From the NCBI GenBank assembly GCA_016840285.1, contig JAEOSR010000097.1, forward strand, positions 1-64,000: a stretch of 64,000 nt of DNA. Direction: 5' to 3'. Each line of letters starts with the position of its first letter. Positions within the stretch are counted from its first letter, which is position 1. The notes below the pieces were generated by a model. It searched no databases, was not told where the DNA came from, and saw nothing but the letters and a program-made list of their open reading frames with translations. Positions 28,785 through 38,317 of this stretch are shown here, piece after piece. The position numbers and the translations under genes were made by a program. The stretch comes from Candidatus Hodarchaeota archaeon. Lineage in GTDB: Archaea; Asgardarchaeota; Heimdallarchaeia; Hodarchaeales; Hodarchaeaceae.

Positions 28785-29996
28785 ATGAAAAAAAAGGTTT
28801 TTCCAGTGATTTTTATGGAAAATCATAAGAAAGGGAGTATTTGGTTAAATTTCTCCACACCAGCGATTATTGCAGCATTTTATCTTTCATTACAATTTTT
28901 GATTGAATTTCCAGTTGCTTTTCTGATTCATTTACTTCAATTGCCTATTGATATTGTGATTAGTAGAATTTTAGTATTATTGATTAGTCAGGCGATTTGT
29001 ACCGCGATATTTATCTTTTTTATCATTCCTTTCCTAAATATCAGAGATGTTGAGTTCAATTCTATTGATTATACTGGTTTTTTCAAATTTTTAACCATTT
29101 TTTGTCTATTCTGGACTATCCTGATACTAATTACCTTAGGTCTTTCAGTTATTTCAAAATTATTTGATAATGAAGTTGAAATCTTTAAAAACACGATTTT
29201 TTTGTCAAAAGATCATTTTGGGAATCCATTCTCGATTATTCTTTGGTTAATAGCAGGTACTCTTGGTATTGCGATTTTTATGGAATATTTATATCGAAGA
29301 ACTTTGATTCCTTTGTTAGAAAAGCGTGGTATGTCTCCTTTCTTTGCAGTTCTGACCTCAAGTCTTGGTTTTGCTTTGGTAAATATTCTCTTTAATCTCG
29401 GCTTCCAGATTACAATCCTTGAAGGATCTAATCTATTGAATATATATCTTAGTAGATATGACTTACAGAACTCTCTTTTTTATTCATTAAACCTTTTTAT
29501 GACTACATTTGCTCTTGGATTAGCTTGTGGAATTTCATACATTCTAACAAGAAATATAATATTTTCAGTTATTATACACTGCCTTGGAATCCTTCCATAC
29601 TACTTAATAGAATTATTTTATAATAATATTCTTATCAATTCACTTATTATTCTATTAATTATTGTAATGAACATTTCAGGCCTTTTCATTGGATTATACA
29701 TCCTTTACACTTCTTTTAACCTTTCATCTCAAACTGAATGGATAACTATCCTAAAGAAAAAGTCATCAACAGACATCAACCGTGGGTTAGCTGGATTTTT
29801 TGTAATTTTCTGGGGAATAATAATCAATATTGTGGTATTCCTAGGCCTACTTGCTGAACATGCCCCTATTGTAGTCACTCTTTTATTTCATATAGTATTT
29901 CTTGGATTTTGTTTTAAAAACCTTCGTGAAGATTCAATGAGGAATAGATTAGACGCTGATCATTATGAATTGAAAGAAAGTGGTGATGTGAGTTGA
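28785..29996 (+). CDS. CPBP (CAAX-protease-like) intramembrane protein with atypical active site
   Basis: A 403-residue polytopic membrane protein with about ten helices. The central part resembles CPBP/Abi intramembrane proteases: GIAIFMEYLYRRTLIPLLE at the place of the EExxxR motif, FALVNILFN at the place of FxxxH, and SVIIHCLGILPYY as the last HxxxN/D-type motif. The first Glu of the EE pair and the second-motif His are replaced (by Met and Asn), so catalysis is doubtful. It overlaps the following serine hydrolase gene by 4 bp, suggesting a joint function at the membrane. Confidence 0.75.
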   Translation: MKKKVFPVIFMENHKKGSIWLNFSTPAIIAAFYLSLQFLIEFPVAFLIHLLQLPIDIVISRILVLLISQAICTAIFIFFIIPFLNIRDVEFNSIDYTGFFKFLTIFCLFWTILILITLGLSVISKLFDNEVEIFKNTIFLSKDHFGNPFSIILWLIAGTLGIAIFMEYLYRRTLIPLLEKRGMSPFFAVLTSSLGFALVNILFNLGFQITILEGSNLLNIYLSRYDLQNSLFYSLNLFMTTFALGLACGISYILTRNIIFSVIIHCLGILPYYLIELFYNNILINSLIILLIIVMNISGLFIGLYILYTSFNLSSQTEWITILKKKSSTDINRGLAGFFVIFWGIIINIVVFLGLLAEHAPIVVTLLFHIVFLGFCFKNLREDSMRNRLDADHYELKESGDVS

Positions 29997-31072
29997 ATAG
30001 AAGTACAAAATTACTTAGTGTTGTCGCATCGATTGTAATAATACTTTGGGGATTTACTAGTGGGATCTTATGGATAGATCTGTATTCTGACCAGATTCAA
30101 GAAAAAACCTGGTTAAGCTCAACACCAGAGGACCAGGGGATGGATTCAGCAAAGCTTGAACAATTAATCAAAAATATTACACAACAACGGATAGCTATTG
30201 ACTCTTTGTTAATAATCCGTCATGGGGCTATTATAATTGAAGAATACATAAATTTAGAAGAGTATCTCAGCCATACACAGTCTAACATGGACAATATGCA
30301 TTCTCTCTATTCAGCTACAAAGAGCTTCACGTCAGCGCTTATCGGGATAGCGATAGAAGAAGGTTACATTAATAATGTAAGTGTAAAAGTGATGGATTTT
30401 TTTCCTGAAAAAATAATTAAGAATTTAGGCTCTCAAAAGAAAAATATGACCCTTGAACACCTATTAACCATGACTACTGGGTTTGAATGGGATGAATGGA
30501 CAAGTGATAGTGCTTCAAAGATGTTGAGGAGCGCTAATCCAGTTGAATACATGCTTAATTTACCTATGAAATATGATCCTGGAACTGTACTGACATATTG
30601 TACTGGGGCTTCCCATCTATTATCTGCAATTATACACAAGACCACAGGATACACAACTCTTGAATTTGCACGTAAATACCTCTTTCGACCACTGGGAATT
30701 TCTGAAGTCCAATGGACCTATGATCAACAAAGTATTTTTCACGGTGGTCATGGTATATCTTTAACATCGCGTGATATAGCTAAATTTGGTTATCTGTATC
30801 TAAATAATGGTATGTGGAATGGAAAACAGATAATATCAACAGACTGGGTTCAAAAATCAACTCAAACTTACAATTTCTTCCAAGAAGACAACGGATACGG
30901 ATATCAATGGTGGACATTACCACAGAGTAACATATACTATGCAGATGGCATGAATGGTCAAAGAATATATGTTGTCCCTGAGAATGACATGGTGGTTGTT
31001 TTTACAGCGAATATTCCGAATAATTCAGTATTAGATAGTTTATTCCGATCTATCCTTTCTGCAATAAACTAA
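29993..31072 (+). CDS. Membrane-anchored beta-lactamase-family serine hydrolase
   Basis: A 359-residue class C beta-lactamase/DD-peptidase-fold hydrolase. An N-terminal helix (LSVVASIVIILWGFTSGILW) serves as anchor or signal. The SxxK motif is SATKSF at about residue 105, the second motif region is YCTGASH in place of YxN, and YGYQWW and DGMNGQ follow near the end. The TTG start overlaps the CPBP gene stop. Intact members of this fold act as esterases or peptidases. Archaea lack murein, so a true beta-lactamase role is unlikely. A dead relative lies at 10185. Confidence 0.88.
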   Translation: MNRSTKLLSVVASIVIILWGFTSGILWIDLYSDQIQEKTWLSSTPEDQGMDSAKLEQLIKNITQQRIAIDSLLIIRHGAIIIEEYINLEEYLSHTQSNMDNMHSLYSATKSFTSALIGIAIEEGYINNVSVKVMDFFPEKIIKNLGSQKKNMTLEHLLTMTTGFEWDEWTSDSASKMLRSANPVEYMLNLPMKYDPGTVLTYCTGASHLLSAIIHKTTGYTTLEFARKYLFRPLGISEVQWTYDQQSIFHGGHGISLTSRDIAKFGYLYLNNGMWNGKQIISTDWVQKSTQTYNFFQEDNGYGYQWWTLPQSNIYYADGMNGQRIYVVPENDMVVVFTANIPNNSVLDSLFRSILSAIN

Positions 31073-31077
31073 TAATA

Positions 31078-31497
31078 TTAATTCGATCGTATTTTTGAGT
31101 GTAAAATTTCCCAGACAGTCGTATCATAGTTTCCCATAAGTAACAGTGCTTGGAATGTTCCTAAGAGTAGATGACCAAAGATATCAACCCATGGTAGGAA
31201 TGGAGTGATAATTAGAACCCATAGTATTGCGAATAATAACCCAATCTTTACAAAAGTCTCTTTACTAAGAATAAGTACCCCTACTATGAATTCAAAGACA
31301 ACAACTATCAAAATAATCAACTGTTCATTCGGGATGACAATCTGTTCAAGAAAATCCTTATAAAATGAGAAGTGCACATTTGCGAGGCACACACTCCATA
31401 AATAATGGGTGTTATGTATGGTGTGGAAGAGATTGGACACACCTGCAACTAAATAAAATACTCCCAAAGGTATTCGGCCTGCATTATATTTGCTCAT
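31078..31497 (-). CDS. DoxX-like membrane protein
   Basis: A 139-residue protein with four predicted helices and the DoxX-like pattern RIPLGVFYLVAGVSNLFH at the start, VVVFEFIVGVLILSKE in the middle and a C-terminal helix. Members of this fold are linked to oxidoreductases or membrane stress, but no specific role can be assigned. It is convergent with the hydrolase gene and stands alone. Confidence 0.65.
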   Translation of the reverse strand: MSKYNAGRIPLGVFYLVAGVSNLFHTIHNTHYLWSVCLANVHFSFYKDFLEQIVIPNEQLIILIVVVFEFIVGVLILSKETFVKIGLLFAILWVLIITPFLPWVDIFGHLLLGTFQALLLMGNYDTTVWEILHSKIRSN

Positions 31498-31878
31498 TTT
31501 TTTCTCAACTATTCAATGATTTTAAGGAGATCAGTTCCAGATATTCTGAATCCCAGATAGATAATAAAATAAATAAGTATAAATAATTACCGTCTACGTT
31601 GTAAACAGATTCGAAGGATAATTGGGGAGTATCTAATCCTATTCTATTCATCTGTATCTTGAATTTTAAATTACTAATTTTTTGCACCCTCTCAATGAGT
31701 TTTCATAGTATTCACTAGTTTCCTTTGTATACTGGTTTTTTCTGATAGTGCTGTTCTATAGAGATCGTTGTTATGATTTTTCGGATAATTTATTCAGGGT
31801 TTTTTAAGAATGAAAATCCGTGATAATTACTTGGCATAAGGATACGGTTGATTTAGATCATTAAAAATGTGATTAATC
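31498..31878. other. Intergenic stretch without recognisable gene
   Basis: About 380 bp of A+T-rich, stop-rich sequence. It must hold the promoter of the DoxX-like gene and of the small ORF at 31879. No RNA gene or repeat was recognised. Confidence 0.4.
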
Positions 31879-32037
31879 ATGACAATGGAAGAGGAAACCG
31901 TAGTGTCTGTTGAAAGAAGGAAACAAGTACGCAAAATACTAGAATTCCTAAAGTATGATGGTCAACTAGTGTTAGCGCCCCAGTGGTATTCTAGGACTTA
32001 TGAGGAGGAAAATAATCAATCTAATGAAAAAGTCTAA
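31879..32037 (+). CDS. Small hypothetical protein (52 aa)
   Basis: An ATG-started frame of 52 codons giving a charged peptide (MTMEEETVVSVERRKQVRKI ... QWYSRTYEEENNQ). It shows no membrane helix and no recognised family. The codon use looks coding, but the length makes this uncertain. Confidence 0.4.
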   Translation: MTMEEETVVSVERRKQVRKILEFLKYDGQLVLAPQWYSRTYEEENNQSNEKV

Positions 32038-32156
32038 GAAATTCCTCCTGACATTTCACAGAAAGTAAATTTTTCAACAATAGGGAAGGTTTTTTTTTCT
32101 GTAAGTAATTTATTCCATCTGAGAATTATCAAAAAAAGTATTAAATATGCTCGTCC

Positions 32157-34376
32157 GTGGGAGAGATTATTCCGTTTGTTACAATTGAGGGACTTACAGT
32201 GAAAATTGGTGAAAAAGCAGTCGAAATTCAAGGCATTAATGGCAAAATCATGATAAAGCGAATAAAGGGAGGAATCCCCCACATCTCAGCAGATGATGAG
32301 TTAGATGTTCATTATGGATTAGGATATATGCATGGTATTGATCGTCAACTCTACATGTGGCTTTTAAAATTAATTGGCTCTGGGAGAGCGTCGGAGAACT
32401 TACGAGCGGACAATGAACTAATCGAAACAGATAAGTTCATGCGATGGATCAATTTAGCAGGAAATTTAGACATTGTTATTCAGAATTTACCTCCTGATGT
32501 CTTTACTATTCTTGATGCTTATTGTAAAGGAGTTAATGATGCGGTAAAAGATCGCCTGCCATTTGAATTCCGACTTGTTGGGTACAAACCTGATGACTGG
32601 ACCATTGCAGATATTTTACTTATCGGAAGAATGATAGGGTATATTGGTCTATCTCAATCTCAAGGGGAATTAGAAAAATTCATCATTCAGCTTCTCCGAA
32701 ATGATTGCGATCTTGGTAAAATAAAAGAACTATTCCCCTATATTAAAGAAGATATTTCTGATGAATTAATCTCCATTCTTAAAAAAGTCCACATCCATTA
32801 TCCCATGATTGATCCAGAAACAAAATGGCTTACTATCCTTCCTAATCTTTCAGCAAGTAATAATTGGGCAATAAGTCCAAATAAAAGTGCTTCTGGAAAA
32901 GCAATCATGTGTGGAGACCCCCATTTAGAACTACGAATCCCTTCGATTTGGTACACCACCATATTAAAGTCTGGCGACTATTATGGTATGGGGGCCACAC
33001 TTCCAGGAGTACCTGGAATTATTTGTGGACGCAATCGATTTGTTGCTTGGTCCGCAACCTATGCTCCCATGAATCAGATTGATTATTTTATTGAAGAGGT
33101 CAAGGATGGGAAATACCGTAGAGGGGATACTTGGATTCCTTTTAGTATTCGTGAAGAAATATTAAGGCCTAAGAAGAAAGATCCCATCACTCTCCGATTC
33201 TTTGAAAATGACCAAGGAATCATTGAAGGAGAGCCAAGCGAAAATGGATACTATCTAAATTATGCTTGGTCTGCCCAGAGTGCAACCCTTGTTCTTGAAT
33301 CAATAACGAATATAGTCAAAATCCAAAACATGAAAAGTGTCAAAGAAGCAATGGAGCTATTTGCTGGGTTAACTTTTGCTCCATTCTACTGGGCGTTAGC
33401 GGATGAAGAAGGAAATATTGGGTTTCAAATGGGAGGATTATATCCAAAAAAAGCAGAGAACACTTCAGGGCTTCTCCCGTATTATGGATGGGATGAAAGC
33501 CATCATTGGCAAGAAATGATAGATCCACGAAAATACCCACAAGCTTATAATCCAGAGGAAGGGTATCTCGTAACAGCGAACCAGGATACAAATCATTTAG
33601 GTGAGGTTCAACCGATAACGAATGTTCAATCCAGCTATCGCGCTGAAAGAATTGCTCGTATTTTATCCCAAGAAAAGAAATTCACTCCTGACGATATGAA
33701 GCGAATTCACTATGATTATTATTCGCTTCAAGCAGAGCATTTTATGGGAATTATTCGTCAACATCTTCCTGCAACTGAGAATGGTAGGATACTCGCATCA
33801 TGGGATTTGTGCTATGACCCTTCCTCCCTAGGGGCAACGCTCTTTGAAAGAATTTATCACGAATTACTCATGCTTGTGTTTGGTGAAAATGGACTTGGAA
33901 CAGATGTAATGCAGTATATTATTGATGAAACAGCACTCATTGCAGGAACCCACGGTCATTTTGATAAAATCTTGTTAAAAAAGGAATCTAGTTGGTTTGG
34001 AGGGCAAACTCAAGAGAACATTTTTCGCAAATCGATCGAACGAGGCTTGAAAGAAAAAGCAAAACCCTATGGAAAAACGCATAAGACTTATGCCATCAAT
34101 ATATTCTTTGGAGGATCCTTCCCTAAATTCTTTGGATTCGACTATGGCCCAATTGAATTACCAGGGGGTCGGGCAACCCCACACCAAGGTCAAATATTTA
34201 AATCAGCAGGCAGAGAATCGAGCTTTGTACCTTCATATCGTATGATCTGTGATTTTAGTAAGGATGAATTGCTAACTAATATCGCAGGTGGGCCTTCCGA
34301 CCGTAGATTTTCCAAATATTATAAATCACTTTTCAAGGAATGGTTATCAGGTGAGTACTCTGTGTTGAAACCATAA
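32157..34376 (+). CDS. Penicillin acylase-family Ntn hydrolase
   Basis: A 739-residue member of the penicillin amidase family. These enzymes self-cleave to expose an N-terminal Ser and hydrolyse amides such as acyl-homoserine lactones, penicillins or small peptides. N-terminal landmarks are GGIPHISADDELDVHYGLGYMHGIDRQ (in parts). The catalytic Ser is near residue 234 in SNNWAI, followed by GDPHLELRIPSIWY, and the oxyanion Asn region occurs later. There is no signal peptide, unlike most bacterial members, so it appears cytosolic. The start may be GTG 32157 or GTG 32199. The next gene is convergent. Confidence 0.9.
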   Translation: MGEIIPFVTIEGLTVKIGEKAVEIQGINGKIMIKRIKGGIPHISADDELDVHYGLGYMHGIDRQLYMWLLKLIGSGRASENLRADNELIETDKFMRWINLAGNLDIVIQNLPPDVFTILDAYCKGVNDAVKDRLPFEFRLVGYKPDDWTIADILLIGRMIGYIGLSQSQGELEKFIIQLLRNDCDLGKIKELFPYIKEDISDELISILKKVHIHYPMIDPETKWLTILPNLSASNNWAISPNKSASGKAIMCGDPHLELRIPSIWYTTILKSGDYYGMGATLPGVPGIICGRNRFVAWSATYAPMNQIDYFIEEVKDGKYRRGDTWIPFSIREEILRPKKKDPITLRFFENDQGIIEGEPSENGYYLNYAWSAQSATLVLESITNIVKIQNMKSVKEAMELFAGLTFAPFYWALADEEGNIGFQMGGLYPKKAENTSGLLPYYGWDESHHWQEMIDPRKYPQAYNPEEGYLVTANQDTNHLGEVQPITNVQSSYRAERIARILSQEKKFTPDDMKRIHYDYYSLQAEHFMGIIRQHLPATENGRILASWDLCYDPSSLGATLFERIYHELLMLVFGENGLGTDVMQYIIDETALIAGTHGHFDKILLKKESSWFGGQTQENIFRKSIERGLKEKAKPYGKTHKTYAINIFFGGSFPKFFGFDYGPIELPGGRATPHQGQIFKSAGRESSFVPSYRMICDFSKDELLTNIAGGPSDRRFSKYYKSLFKEWLSGEYSVLKP

Positions 34377-34379
34377 CCA

Positions 34380-34946
34380 TTAACTTTCGTTCACAAGCAG
34401 GGGCCACAAATATGTACCAAACATCATGAGGAGTATAAATAGGAAACCAAGGATCGATAGAACGATTTTAAAAACTTTCAGGGTTGATTGTTCTTTCTTT
34501 GTAAAATCCTTCAGCTTATTCGCATTTATCACGGTTGTTGTTGAAACGATTTCTAAAAAGCGCTGTTTTGTCGGACTAATCAGAAACCCTATTATTAAAT
34601 CAATGATTACGAGTTCAGGTCGGATTCTTGAAAGATTACGAATGAAAGACTCTTTATAAGTTATTTTAGTTCCTGTTTCGGAGAGTGTTTCAAGGTCGCA
34701 AAGTTTCTTTCCAAGAGTAGTTGAAATTACTCTTTCTTGAATTATGAAATAAGGCAGGGGAAATAGAAAGATATTGATTTGAGAATAATATTGAAAAAAA
34801 GGCTGTACATAATAGCTTGGAAACCCTGCAAGGGCCAAGAAGAGAACAATGGGCACCAAACCAATTGAACCCAATAATAAAATGAGGAAAAAATCAATGA
34901 AATAAGCTAGTATCCGAAGTCTAAGAACACTGGCCTTTTCTTCCAT
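34380..34946 (-). CDS. RDD-family membrane protein
   Basis: A 188-residue membrane protein with the RDD pattern near the start (RLRILAYFIDFFLILLLG: Arg, then Asp in helix 1). The second hydrophobic region ends LGKKLCDLETLSETGTKITY, the typical LGxxLxxLxVvd segment after helix 2, followed by ESFIRNLSRI. Four helices are predicted. RDD proteins are thought to be transporters or ion-coupled membrane proteins, and the specific role is unknown. The start is the ATG at 34946. Confidence 0.85.
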   Translation of the reverse strand: MEEKASVLRLRILAYFIDFFLILLLGSIGLVPIVLFLALAGFPSYYVQPFFQYYSQINIFLFPLPYFIIQERVISTTLGKKLCDLETLSETGTKITYKESFIRNLSRIRPELVIIDLIIGFLISPTKQRFLEIVSTTTVINANKLKDFTKKEQSTLKVFKIVLSILGFLFILLMMFGTYLWPLLVNES

Positions 34947-35113
34947 AAAATAACGCCCAAAAAATTGAAATATAATATCAAATAGTATTTTTTCATGGTT
35001 TTAAGAATAGAATTATATTTTTTGTTTGACCAAAAAGGAAATTACAGATTTCATACATTTGACTTAAGAAGTGTAGAAAACTAAACACTAATAATCGATC
35101 TTACACAGAGCCG

Positions 35114-35335
35114 GTGGAAACGGAACCAATTGATTATGAATCCGAATATGAGGAAATCGTGAAAGTTCTACAAGAGCATGGGGGTGAGCTAGACTATAGA
35201 ACTTTGAACGAGACTCTTGCTGATAAGTTTGAAGGCATTCGTTTACGGCTTAAAACCATGAAAGAAAAAGGAATAGTCGATTTTGAAGGAGTTGTTCCCT
35301 CTCTCAGTTCCATAATTCGATTGTCAAAAGATTAA
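35114..35335 (+). CDS. Small winged-helix-like protein (73 aa)
   Basis: A 73-residue soluble protein from a GTG start. The sequence YEEIVKVLQEHGGELDYRTL ... KFEGIRLRLKTMKEKGIVDFE has the helix-helix-helix-wing pattern of a minimal winged-helix domain, as found in archaeal regulators and eukaryotic-like complexes. No other domain is present. The partner is unknown. It lies ahead of a broken MBL gene on the other strand. Confidence 0.6.
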   Translation: METEPIDYESEYEEIVKVLQEHGGELDYRTLNETLADKFEGIRLRLKTMKEKGIVDFEGVVPSLSSIIRLSKD

Positions 35336-35366
35336 GACCTTTTCTTCCTATAATAAGAGATTAACA

Positions 35367-35758
35367 TTAATAAACCCATTTTTCACCTGGCATCATTTCT
35401 TTAAAGATTATCTTTTTTTCCTTACATGTTTTTCTCAGAGACGAGACATCACTCTTTCTCTTATAGAAAAGAATGTGCCATTGATAGTGGCAAGGAATTA
35501 CAACTTTTGGTTGAACTATTTTTACAAATTCTGATGCCTCTTCTGGATCCATTGTCATCTGGCCTCCTGTGGGGATCATCAGTATATCAGGATGGTTAGA
35601 AGGTGGATTGTCTTTCCATTCTGGCAGGAAGATCGTATCACCCATTTTTAGGAGGTTTACCCTTTATATTACCCTTTAGTTCGAGGTAAGCAGTCTTGAT
35701 GAGGAGAAGATAGATAAGCTTCCATTATTCTTGATGGGATTATCTTAAGCATCAGATG
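35367..35758 (-). pseudogene. 3-prime remnant of a metallo-beta-lactamase-fold hydrolase
   Basis: The frame open from ATG 35645 has the C-terminal half of a UlaG-like MBL hydrolase: GDTIFLPEW, PDILMIPTGGQMTMDPEEA and PKVVIPCHYQWHI. The same frame extends upstream as ELKGNIKVNLLKMGDT without a good start, to a stop near 35726. A further fragment (NPIKNNGSL) resembling family sequence lies in another frame. The HxHxDH metal-binding half is missing. The gene is a truncated, frameshifted remnant. Confidence 0.7.
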
Positions 35759-35927
35759 TGATAGCATTAAAAAATCGATTAAGTCACTTATTAATTGAAT
35801 CTGTCATATTTAGGTATCCTAATTCCTTATTAAATCATGTTTACAATAAGTATTTGCTGGGAAAAACTATGTCTTCTTCTTATTTCTTCCCGACGAAAAT
35901 CTAATGTATTAAGAAGAGAGGTTAAGA

Positions 35928-36512
35928 ATGACTGTATTTAAGATCGCACTAATTGGTGATGGTGGGGTCGGTAAAACATCTATCCGTGAGCGTTATTTTG
36001 GTAACGAATTTAAGGCTCAATATCTTCTCACTGTTGGCGCTGATTTCGCAATGCGTGACGATAATATCAATGGATTTTCAGTCCGATACCAGATTTGGGA
36101 TTTAGCTGGTCAAAATCGCTTTAATGGTGTCAGAGAAGCCTATTACAATGGCTGTGTTGGAGCTTTATTGGTGTATGATATCACTCGTCCTGATTCATTC
36201 TACAACATGCCCAAATGGATTAACGAGCTGTGGACAAATAACGGACGAGGTCGAGTACCTATTGTTGTTGTCGCGAACAAAATCGACTTGTGTAACAGAG
36301 TAGATAACACCATCTCTCGAAATCAAGGTTGGGCTTTTACTAACAATCTTAGTAATCTTACTGAATCCGATGGGTTTGATTGTCATTTCATTGAGACTTC
36401 TGCTAAAACAGGGGTAAATATCCCTCAAGCTTTTTCATTACTTGGCGTAAATATCGCGAAGTTCATAGAAAATCATCAAAAGACTCCCTTACTGACAACT
36501 TACTTAAGATGA
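35928..36512 (+). CDS. Rab/Ras-like small GTPase (copy 1)
   Basis: A 194-residue GTPase domain protein with all guanine-nucleotide motifs: G1 GDGGVGKTS near residue 10, an effector/G2 region with YLLTVGADFA, G3 WDLAGQ, G4 NKID and G5 ETSAK. The overall order matches the Rab/Ras branch of eukaryotes and the expanded GTPase families of Asgard archaea. There is no C-terminal Cys, so it is not prenylated in the usual way. It is close to the copy at 63225 and sits alone. It probably acts as a switch, and its partners are unknown. Confidence 0.96.
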   Translation: MTVFKIALIGDGGVGKTSIRERYFGNEFKAQYLLTVGADFAMRDDNINGFSVRYQIWDLAGQNRFNGVREAYYNGCVGALLVYDITRPDSFYNMPKWINELWTNNGRGRVPIVVVANKIDLCNRVDNTISRNQGWAFTNNLSNLTESDGFDCHFIETSAKTGVNIPQAFSLLGVNIAKFIENHQKTPLLTTYLR

Positions 36513-36531
36513 ATAACACAAGCCAAAAACA

Positions 36532-36537
36532 TTTATA
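36532..36537 (+). promoter_or_regulatory. TATA box of the DJ-1/PfpI gene
   Basis: TTTATA preceded by an A-rich BRE-like stretch. Initiation about 25 nt downstream would fall within or just after the palindrome at 36546-36564, leaving a leader of about 60 nt before the ATG at 36619. Confidence 0.45.
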
Positions 36538-36545
36538 ACCTTACA

Positions 36546-36564
36546 ATTTAGTGACTCACTAAAT
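36546..36564. promoter_or_regulatory. Perfect 19-bp palindrome ATTTAGTGA-C-TCACTAAAT
   Basis: A perfect 9-bp inverted repeat around one central base. It lies between a TATA box and the expected start site of the DJ-1/PfpI gene. Size and symmetry fit an operator for a dimeric regulator such as a MarR-type protein. It is too short-looped to be an RNA hairpin terminator. No regulator gene lies adjacent. Confidence 0.65.
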
Positions 36565-36618
36565 CGTTTACTACAAAAAGTCCGCCAGATATTAGAGTCT
36601 ATCCTATAGCTGAGATGA

Positions 36619-37188
36619 ATGAAAATCATATTATGCTTTATCTACGAAGGTTTTGCTGACTTTGAAATAACCCTGACATGTTCGTTCCTCAACGAGACTG
36701 AGGGTTATGAAATAATTTATATTGCTTATAACAAAACACCTGTCATAAGTGGAGGAAATATAAGAATCATTCCTGATAAATATGTATCCGAGGTTTCTCA
36801 AACGAAAGATATTGAGGGAATTATAATCCCAGGCGGATCTAAGCGAGTATTAAAACCAGAATTGAGAGAATTAATTTCGCAATTGAATCAAGAAAAGAAG
36901 TTGATCGCAGCAATATGCGCGGGACCAGAGTTTTTAGCCAAAATAGGGATTTTAAAGGGAATAACATTCACCACGTCAAGAAAACCTAGCCACTACATAG
37001 ATAATAATGAAATAGATCCTTTTCCCAGAGAAACTTATGTTGATACTAGGGTTGTTCAAGATGGAAACATCATTACGGCCAAAGGTTTTGCATTCACTGA
37101 TTTTGCGCTTCAAATTTGGGATTGGTTTAATTTATTTGATTATAATTCAGAAAAAGAGGAATATAAACAATTATATACTCCAAGGTAA
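36619..37188 (+). CDS. DJ-1/PfpI-family protein
   Basis: A 189-residue class I glutamine amidotransferase-like protein of the DJ-1/PfpI family. It begins with KIILCFIYEGFADFEI, where the conserved acidic residue sits after EGF, has IIIPGGSKRV, and the nucleophile Cys in AAICAGPEFLAK. Family members act as chaperones, deglycases, hydratases or amidases, and the exact role is open. It stands alone downstream of a perfect palindrome, so its expression may be controlled by stress. Confidence 0.92.
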   Translation: MKIILCFIYEGFADFEITLTCSFLNETEGYEIIYIAYNKTPVISGGNIRIIPDKYVSEVSQTKDIEGIIIPGGSKRVLKPELRELISQLNQEKKLIAAICAGPEFLAKIGILKGITFTTSRKPSHYIDNNEIDPFPRETYVDTRVVQDGNIITAKGFAFTDFALQIWDWFNLFDYNSEKEEYKQLYTPR

Positions 37189-37396
37189 TTGATTTTACTG
37201 TTTTCCTTCATCTTCTTTTTGATTAATATTTTTTGGATTCTTAGCTAGCTCTATGTTGAGGTTGTTGATTTTCTACTTGATCTCCTCTTGAATTGTTTAT
37301 TTCTCCTCTCTAGTATTCACAACTTAACTGATAAGAGCTTCTAGTTTTACTTATACTCCTAAGAATGATGATTAGTAAATAACGTCTGTTTGAGAG

Positions 37397-38317
37397 CTAT
37401 TTTCGTAGTTTTCGGTTATAGATCAAAACTAGACCGATTATCAGGGTGGTCAAAAATGAATATCCTTCAGTAATCGAAATTAAACTAGGGGCTAGTGTAT
37501 CTTTAGAAGAATTGGTAATAACTTTGTCTGTCGTACTTTTCATAGTTATGTTAGTAGAAGTTGATGTTGAAGTAAAAGAAGAATCCACAGAAGTAGTAGA
37601 GGAGGTGGGAGAGGAGTTCAATTCCCAGACAACTCTTATTGAGTCGAAATGAGTTGTATAGCTTGCTCCTAGAGTGGCTCTTCCTGATATTGCGGGATAT
37701 CCACTGTGATATTGTTCAAGGTCATAACTAATGTCATAAGAAAGAAGCGGTGTGGAATTATGTGTTGACGAGGTATTCACCCATGCGTTGAGAAGAAAGT
37801 TTTCCACTTTGAGCTTCATATACCACCATTTATTACCAATATATTCTCCAAGGGATGTATTATCTAGAAGATGTAAAGAATAATCTGTTATTCTGAACAG
37901 GACGGCGTTGGTATCATAAATCCTAATTCCATAACCAGATTTGATAGTGAGGATATCAGTGCCATTATTTTGTGAGGTACGAAGATAGAGCATTGGCTCA
38001 AGGGTATTTGATGATTGAGGATAAACCCAGGCCTCTATGGTTCCATTTGAGATATTTATTGGTATTTGCACACCCTCAAATTCCATCCCCCCTGTTCCAT
38101 TGAGTTTTAATGAATAAAATCCATCTCTCACCATTTCTGTTGTAGTTGACCACAGATTCGGATGGGCATATATCCAATCATCTGGCAATCCATTTTCAAA
38201 TCCCTCGGTAATCAATTGAGAGGTACTCTCAACGCCGTTTACTACTGAAAAAATCATGAAAAAAATAATAGCAATAATAAATATTGATTTAAATTTCCCT
38301 TTGATTAAAATATTCAC
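37397..38317 (-). CDS. LamG/concanavalin-like membrane-anchored surface protein
   Basis: A 306-residue exported protein. An N-terminal signal (SIFIIAIIFFMIFSVVNG) is followed at residues about 35-230 by a jelly-roll domain of the LamG/concanavalin type, with ISNGTIEAWVYPQ and GNKWWYMKLKVENFLLNAWV. A Ser/Thr-rich stalk (about 235-275) leads to a C-terminal helix and the basic end RKLRK. The domain suggests carbohydrate or surface binding. It stands alone on the minus strand. Confidence 0.85.
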   Translation of the reverse strand: MNILIKGKFKSIFIIAIIFFMIFSVVNGVESTSQLITEGFENGLPDDWIYAHPNLWSTTTEMVRDGFYSLKLNGTGGMEFEGVQIPINISNGTIEAWVYPQSSNTLEPMLYLRTSQNNGTDILTIKSGYGIRIYDTNAVLFRITDYSLHLLDNTSLGEYIGNKWWYMKLKVENFLLNAWVNTSSTHNSTPLLSYDISYDLEQYHSGYPAISGRATLGASYTTHFDSIRVVWELNSSPTSSTTSVDSSFTSTSTSTNITMKSTTDKVITNSSKDTLAPSLISITEGYSFLTTLIIGLVLIYNRKLRK

